17,290 bases of DNA, taken from positions 1-17,290 of the forward strand of contig QAKZ01000050.1 of assembly GCA_003150175.1 (NCBI GenBank). The letters are read 5' to 3'. Below, piece after piece: positions 12,993-17,290 of the stretch. Both the position numbers and the translations under genes were made by a program. The DNA comes from Coriobacteriia bacterium (GTDB lineage Bacteria > Actinomycetota > Coriobacteriia > Coriobacteriales > Atopobiaceae). Within the stretch, counting starts at the first letter, position 1; each line of letters begins with the position of its first letter. The notes under the pieces were generated by a model that ran no database searches, was not told the DNA's origin, and was given only the letters and a program-made list of their open reading frames with translations.

Positions 12993-14165
12993 CTACAAAG
13001 AAACCCCGCGCTCGCCGAGCGCCTTCGCCGTCCAGTCGACGTTGGCGAGGACGGTGCGCTCGAGCTCGGTGAGCGAGTCGAAGGGGCGCGAGGCCCTAAG
13101 CCAGCGCAGGAAGCAGACGCCGACCGTGCGCCCGTAGAGGTCGCCCTCGAAGCCGATGAGCGTGGCCTCGAGGAAGCGCGCGCCCTCCTGCCCCGGCTCG
13201 AAGGTCGGCGGGCGGCCGACGTTGATGGCGGCCGCATAGGCGACCGGGCGTCCCTCGCCAGCTCCGCCGGATTCGTTGCCGTCGACGGGCGCGCCGTCCG
13301 GGCTTTCGACGGCGCGGCCCGCGCCGACCGTCACATACCCGGCGTAGACGCCCTCGGCGGGAAGCTCGACGCCCCCTTCGACCTCGACGTTGGCCGTCGG
13401 GAAGCCGAAGGCGGTGCCTTCTCCCCTCCCGTGGGCGACGCGGCCGGTGACGCTGTGCGGGCGCGTGAGCAGGCCCGCGGCCTCTTCTACCTTGCCCTCG
13501 GCCAAGAGCCCGCGGATGCGCGTGGCCGTGACCGGGGCGCCGCCCGCGCGTGAGAGCCCGACGCCGATGACGCCGAAGCCGAGGCTCCCCCCGAGCTCGG
13601 CGAGCGCGCGGACGTCGCCCGCGCCCCGGGCGCCCAGGCGAAAGTCTTCGCCTACCACGATGGCCTGGACCCTCGCGATCCCGAGGAGCACCTCGCGGAC
13701 GAAGCGCTCATACGTAAGGCGCGCGAGCTCGGGCGTGAACTGCAGGACGCAGACGCAGGCGTGGCCTGCGGCCTGGATACGCCGCCAGCGCGCCTGCGCG
13801 GGGATGAGGTCCATGTTCGCCGGGCCGCCCAGCACCGCCGCCGGGTCGGGCGAGAAGGTCACGACCACAAGCCGGCAGCCGCGCGCGACGGCCTCGGCCT
13901 CGGCGCGGTCGAGAAGCGCCTGGTGCCCGAGGTGCAGGCCGTCGAAGGCCCCGATGGCCATGACGGCAGGCTCGTCGAGCGCGGGGAAGGCGCCGGTCGG
14001 CGCGCTGATGTGAACGGTCCCCTGGGCCACGCCGCCGGCGAGGCTCACGTCCCTGCTCGTCCCGTCGGAGCCGCCAAGGCCGAGCGCGTCGCGCACGAGC
14101 GCGGCGGCGCGGCCGGCATCGATCGGGGAAGCGGGGGAAAGCGCGAGGAGCTCATCGCCGAGCAT
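12993..14165 (-). CDS. ribF: Bifunctional riboflavin kinase / FAD synthetase
   Basis: Phosphorylates riboflavin to FMN and adenylylates FMN to FAD. The FAD-synthetase domain carries GAFDGLHLGH at residues 72-81, TFSPDP near 103-108, VGEDFRLG at 171-178 and TRIRGLLAEGKVEEA at 215-229. The riboflavin-kinase domain begins with GRVAHGRGEG and GFPTAN at 254-259. At 390 residues it is about 80 longer than usual. There is a roughly 65-residue segment before the nucleotide-binding loop, and an inserted polar loop (about ESPDGAPVDGNESGGAGEG) in the kinase domain. The ATG at 14165 shares its A with the truB stop (TGATG), which supports this long start. truB-ribF adjacency is conserved in many bacteria. 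Confidence 0.94.
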   Translation of the reverse strand: MLGDELLALSPASPIDAGRAAALVRDALGLGGSDGTSRDVSLAGGVAQGTVHISAPTGAFPALDEPAVMAIGAFDGLHLGHQALLDRAEAEAVARGCRLVVVTFSPDPAAVLGGPANMDLIPAQARWRRIQAAGHACVCVLQFTPELARLTYERFVREVLLGIARVQAIVVGEDFRLGARGAGDVRALAELGGSLGFGVIGVGLSRAGGAPVTATRIRGLLAEGKVEEAAGLLTRPHSVTGRVAHGRGEGTAFGFPTANVEVEGGVELPAEGVYAGYVTVGAGRAVESPDGAPVDGNESGGAGEGRPVAYAAAINVGRPPTFEPGQEGARFLEATLIGFEGDLYGRTVGVCFLRWLRASRPFDSLTELERTVLANVDWTAKALGERGVSL

Positions 14166-15118
14166 CAGCGCACCCCTTCGATGGCCTGGGGGAAATTCAC
14201 GTCGCACACGAGGTCGGTGCCCCTGCGCTGCCAGATTCCCGCGAGCGCGCCGTCCCAGACGAGCGCGACCTTCTCGCAGGGCTTGGGCTCGCGCTCGGAC
14301 TCGCCGTCGCGGACGGAGCCCATGGCGATCCTTCGCCCGCACGAGATGTCGGCGATCTCGGATATGTCCACGGCTCGCGACGGCAGCCCGAGGGCCACGA
14401 CCGGGTCGAGCATGTGCTCGGCCACGAGCGCGGCGCCCTGCTCCGCGAGCTCCTCGAGCCCGACGCAGTCGTCGAGGCCGACGTCGCCCGCAGACGTTCG
14501 CACGAGCCCGCACAGGTGGGCGCGCGTGCCGAGGCCGAGCCCCAGGTCGCGAGCGATGCTGCGGATGTAGGTGCCCTTGCTCACGTCGAAGTCGGCGACC
14601 CAGACGAGCGGCTCGTCCCCGCCGCCCTCGATGCCTACGAGACGGGCCTCGTTGATGGTTATGTGCCGAGCCGCGAGCTCGACCGCCTGGCCCTCGCGAG
14701 CCATCGCGTAGGCGCGCTTGCCGCCCACGCTAACAGCAGAGTACGCGGGCGGGACCTGGTCGTGCTCGCCCACGAGGCCGGCCAGGCACGCCGCGGCGAT
14801 ATCGGGGTCGGCGAGCTCTGCCGGCACCTCGGCGCGCTCGATGACCTCGCCCTCGGCGTCGTCGGTGTCGGTCTGGGACCCGAACTCGATGCGGGCCCGG
14901 TACGACTTGCGATCGAGCGTGAGCAGGCCGAGGAGCTTCGTGGCCTGGCCGACGCCCACGACGAGAACGCCGGAGGCGGCGGGGTCGAGGGTGCCGGCAT
15001 GGCCGACGCGCCGCTCGCCCACCGCGCGACGGACGCGGTTGACGACGTCGTGGCTGCTCATGCCGACGGGCTTATTGACGGCGAGAAGCGCGTTCACCGC
15101 GCTCGGGCCGCGCCTCAA
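14165..15118 (-). CDS. truB: tRNA pseudouridine(55) synthase
   Basis: Converts U55 in the T loop of tRNAs to pseudouridine. The 317-residue length is typical. The catalytic motif GHAGTLDPAASG is at residues 39-50, with Asp45 the nucleophile. LLAVNKPVGMSSHDVV at 11-26 is the family N-terminus, and VSKGTYIRSIARDLG carries the second substrate-binding motif. The start at 15118 is TTG, overlapping the nrnA stop by 4 bases (TTGA), with GGAG 5 bases upstream. A GTG at 15100 giving MNALLAVNKP is the alternative and matches family length equally well. It is part of infB-rbfA-nrnA-truB-ribF, with overlaps on both sides suggesting coupled translation. Confidence 0.95.
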   Translation of the reverse strand: MRRGPSAVNALLAVNKPVGMSSHDVVNRVRRAVGERRVGHAGTLDPAASGVLVVGVGQATKLLGLLTLDRKSYRARIEFGSQTDTDDAEGEVIERAEVPAELADPDIAAACLAGLVGEHDQVPPAYSAVSVGGKRAYAMAREGQAVELAARHITINEARLVGIEGGGDEPLVWVADFDVSKGTYIRSIARDLGLGLGTRAHLCGLVRTSAGDVGLDDCVGLEELAEQGAALVAEHMLDPVVALGLPSRAVDISEIADISCGRRIAMGSVRDGESEREPKPCEKVALVWDGALAGIWQRRGTDLVCDVNFPQAIEGVR

Positions 15119-16164
15119 TGCTTCTCCGCGGGGACGGGCGCCGCGGCGTCGGCGGCGTCGGCGGACTCGAAGAGCGCGTGGAGCTTGGGCAGCGCGGCCG
15201 AGAGGGCCTCGTCCACGGTGCCCTCGACGGTGAAGCCGGCCGCCGCCTTATGGCCGCCGCCGCCGAGCTCACGGGCGATGCCAGAGATGTCGAGGCCGCA
15301 CTTGGAGCGGAGGTTGCCGCGGACCTTGCCTCCGGGGACCTCCTTGAGGAAGAGCGCGACCTGGGTTCCGTCGACGCAGCGGACGAGGTCGACGAGGCCG
15401 TCGCACTCGGCGACCGGCACCTCGTTGGTCTTGAAGTCGGCGGTCGTGGCGTAGCTGTACGAGAGCCTCCCCTGCTCGAAGGTGGTGATGCGCGACATCA
15501 CCACGGCGCACAGGTGGATGTAGGCGAGCCGGTCGCTCTGGTAGACGTGCAGGGCGATCTCGGACGGGGACGCGCCGGCATCCACGAGCAGGCTCGCGAC
15601 CTCGAAGGCCTCGCCGTCCGCGTTCTGGTACTGGAAGCGGCCGGTATCCGTGACGATGGCGCACATGAGGTTCTGAGCCATCGTAGGCGTGAGCTCGATG
15701 CAGCGATGCACCGCGAACTCGGTGACGATGACGCCGGAGGCGGCGGCCAACGGCCTCACCACGCCGGCGTCCCAGAAGGGGTCCGAGCTGGGGTGATGGT
15801 CGAGGACGCCCACCTTAGCGGAGCGCTCGAGCACCGCCCGGGCATCGTTTAAGCGCCCGGGCTCGGAAAGGTCGACGCAGATAAAGAGGTCCGGGTCTCC
15901 CTCGTAGTCGGCCACGCGCACGACGCGCTCCACACCCGGCAGGAAGCCGTAGGTACGGGGCACCACGTCGTCGTCGGCGAGAAGCACGCTCACGCGCTTG
16001 CCCTCCCAGCCGGCCTCGATGATCTCGGCCAGGGCGAGGGTGGAGCCGATGGCGTCGCCGTCCGGCGACGTGTGCGCGCAGACGGCGATGTCGGTGGCCT
16101 CATCGATGAGGGCGGCCAGGGCATCGAACTGCTCGGCCTGGCCGTCCATGTTGGAGATGAGCAT
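15115..16164 (-). CDS. nrnA: DHH-family nanoRNase / pAp phosphatase
   Basis: Degrades 2-5-mer RNA and dephosphorylates pAp, using Mn ions. From the ATG at 16164 it has 349 residues. The DHH motifs are in order: H31-TSPDGDAIGS (Asp35, Asp37), the Asp of ICVDLSEPGR near 98, DHH at 122-124, TDTGRFQYQNADG, and the DHHA1 substrate motif GGGGHKAAAG at 301-310. The C-terminus is an Ala/Pro-rich tail. A TTG directly before the ATG (16167) is an equally possible start; AAGGAAG lies 8-12 bases upstream. It sits between rbfA and truB, its standard place in Gram-positive bacteria, and overlaps truB by 4 bases. Confidence 0.94.
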   Translation of the reverse strand: MLISNMDGQAEQFDALAALIDEATDIAVCAHTSPDGDAIGSTLALAEIIEAGWEGKRVSVLLADDDVVPRTYGFLPGVERVVRVADYEGDPDLFICVDLSEPGRLNDARAVLERSAKVGVLDHHPSSDPFWDAGVVRPLAAASGVIVTEFAVHRCIELTPTMAQNLMCAIVTDTGRFQYQNADGEAFEVASLLVDAGASPSEIALHVYQSDRLAYIHLCAVVMSRITTFEQGRLSYSYATTADFKTNEVPVAECDGLVDLVRCVDGTQVALFLKEVPGGKVRGNLRSKCGLDISGIARELGGGGHKAAAGFTVEGTVDEALSAALPKLHALFESADAADAAAPVPAEKH

Positions 16165-16186
16165 CAAGGTTCGTTCTTCCTTCGGA

Positions 16187-16630
16187 TTACGCTTCGTCGG
16201 GCTCGGGGGCGTCCTCGGGCGCCTCGGCGGGGCCGGCCGCGGCGTCGGGCGCCGCGACCGGGTAGCCGAACTCGTCCTTCTCGACGCCGAGGGTCGGCGG
16301 GACCACCTCGAGGGCGCGGGCGATGCGCTCGGCCTCGTCGGTGGAGGTGTCGATGCGGAAGTCGAGCTCCGGGGTCACGCGCCAGCCGAGGCTGCGGCCC
16401 AGAAGCGAGCGGATGCGGCCGCGGGCGCGCCCGAGGGCGGCCTCGACCTCATCGTAGCGCTCGGCGTCGCAGGTAAAGAAGGCGCGCATGAAGGACTTGT
16501 CTACCGAGACCTCCACGCCCGTGACGGTCACGAGCGCGAGGTCGGGATCGGAGATCTCGAAGAGCAGGATGTTGGCGAGCTTCTCGCGCGCCTGCTCGTT
16601 GACCCTGCGGGAGTTGCGGTTCTGCTTCAT
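16187..16630 (-). CDS. rbfA: 30S ribosome-binding factor
   Basis: Assists late maturation of the 16S rRNA 5' end in 30S subunits. The 147-residue protein has the KH-like RbfA domain in residues 1-115: RRVNEQAREKLANILLFEISDPDL, VTVTGVEVSVDKSFMRAFF and RSLLGRSLGWRVTPELDFRID (each a typical RbfA block, here split). The last 30 residues are an acidic Ala/Pro tail that is not conserved. The ATG at 16630 follows the infB stop by 3 bases, with GGAG partly inside the end of infB, implying coupling. infB-rbfA order is widely conserved. Confidence 0.95.
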   Translation of the reverse strand: MKQNRNSRRVNEQAREKLANILLFEISDPDLALVTVTGVEVSVDKSFMRAFFTCDAERYDEVEAALGRARGRIRSLLGRSLGWRVTPELDFRIDTSTDEAERIARALEVVPPTLGVEKDEFGYPVAAPDAAAGPAEAPEDAPEPDEA

Positions 16631-16633
16631 GGC

Positions 16634-17290
16634 CTACTCCGTACGGGCGACCTCGTCGATGCGGTACGCCTCGATCTGGTCGCCGGGCTTGATGTCCTGG
16701 AAGTTCTCGAGGCCGATGCCGCCCTCGGTGCCGGAGCGCAGGCTCTTGGCCTCGTCCTTGTAGTGGCGCATGGACGCGATCGAACCGTTGTAGACGACGA
16801 TGCCGTCGCGCACGAGTCGCACGGAGTCGGTCGCGGCGATCTCGCCCTCCTCCACGCGGACGCCGGCGGCGATGCCGACCTTGGGCACCTTGAAGGTGTC
16901 GAGGACGGTGGCCATGCCGGTCGAGACCTCGACCTCGGTCGGCTTCAGCATGCCGATACGGGCAGCGTCGAGGTCCTCGAGGGCCTTGTAGATGACGTCG
17001 TAGCAGCGGATCTCGACACCGTCGCGCTCGGCGAGGTTGCGGGCCTTCGCGTCGGGGCGCACGCCGAAGCCGATGATGATGGCGTTGGAGGCGTCGGCCA
17101 GGACGACGTCGGTCTCGTTGATGGCGCCAACGGCGGAGTGGATCGTGTTGATGCGAACCTCGGACTGATCCATCTTGTCGAGCGAGTCCTGAAGGGCCTC
17201 GATGGAACCCTGGACGTCGGCCTTGATGATCAGGTTGAGCTCCTTGACCTCGGCGTCGGCAATGGTCTCGAAGAGGTTCTCGAGCGTGAC
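16634..17290 (-). CDS. infB: Translation initiation factor IF-2, C-terminal part
   Basis: GTPase that places initiator tRNA in the ribosomal P site. Only the last 218 codons are in the window; the G domain and N-terminus lie beyond the right edge. The visible part starts VTLENLFETIADAEVKELNL, followed by KADVQGSIEAL, the start of domain III. Then come GAINETDVVLADASNAIIIGFGV, VEIRCYDVIYKALEDL, and the C-terminal beta-barrel (C2) with VPKVGIAAGVRVEEGEI and ENFQDIKPGD. It ends ARTE-stop. It is the first visible gene of the infB-rbfA-nrnA-truB-ribF cluster. Confidence 0.97.
   Translation of the reverse strand, partial: VTLENLFETIADAEVKELNLIIKADVQGSIEALQDSLDKMDQSEVRINTIHSAVGAINETDVVLADASNAIIIGFGVRPDAKARNLAERDGVEIRCYDVIYKALEDLDAARIGMLKPTEVEVSTGMATVLDTFKVPKVGIAAGVRVEEGEIAATDSVRLVRDGIVVYNGSIASMRHYKDEAKSLRSGTEGGIGLENFQDIKPGDQIEAYRIDEVARTE

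Overview
The window looks like chromosomal DNA of a high-GC Gram-positive, most likely a member of the Coriobacteriia (Olsenella/Collinsella type). This rests on high GC in third codon positions, the gene order, the flavour of RpoD and DnaG, and an ATC-hydrolase-family protein of a kind common in that class. The genus is inference. Almost all housekeeping genes lie on the minus strand, so they read from high to low coordinates.

Region 1 (17290 to 9351, minus): a translation/RNA-maturation cluster, infB (3' part only) - rbfA - nrnA - truB - ribF, with tight spacing and stop/start overlaps. After a 127-base gap comes dnaG - rpoD, ending at a strong TTCG-loop hairpin. Region 2 (9329 to 8172, minus): two tandem paralogous lipoproteins, one with a Tat signal and one with a Sec signal. 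Region 3 (8118 to 6219, minus): tRNA-Asn(GTT) with its promoter and terminator, then a two-gene ABC exporter of the teichoic acid/O-antigen type (permease, then ATPase).

Region 4 (about 6215 to 2660): an AT-richer accessory stretch with few genes and many short repeats. It holds a 68-base hairpin, a tandem 20-bp repeat, a small 65-aa gene, degenerate coding remnants, two GGTACTTC hairpins, an ATC-hydrolase-family gene followed by a truncated ketopantoate-reductase-like start, and a divergent 203-aa hypothetical gene. It also holds a roughly 400-bp array of 13-bp palindromes spaced at 20, 25 or 31 bp.

Region 5 (about 2680 to 1, minus): the pyrimidine operon pyrR - pyrB - pyrC (pyrC runs off the left edge). 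A recognisable promoter is followed by a leader carrying a PyrR-binding-like motif and an intrinsic terminator, so it is probably controlled by PyrR attenuation.

The most unusual thing is the palindrome array at 2829-3226. Its members differ mostly by paired, symmetry-preserving changes, which points to a dimeric DNA-binding protein or another symmetry-dependent process. I see no gene here that can be named as its partner, and I do not claim a complete new system.
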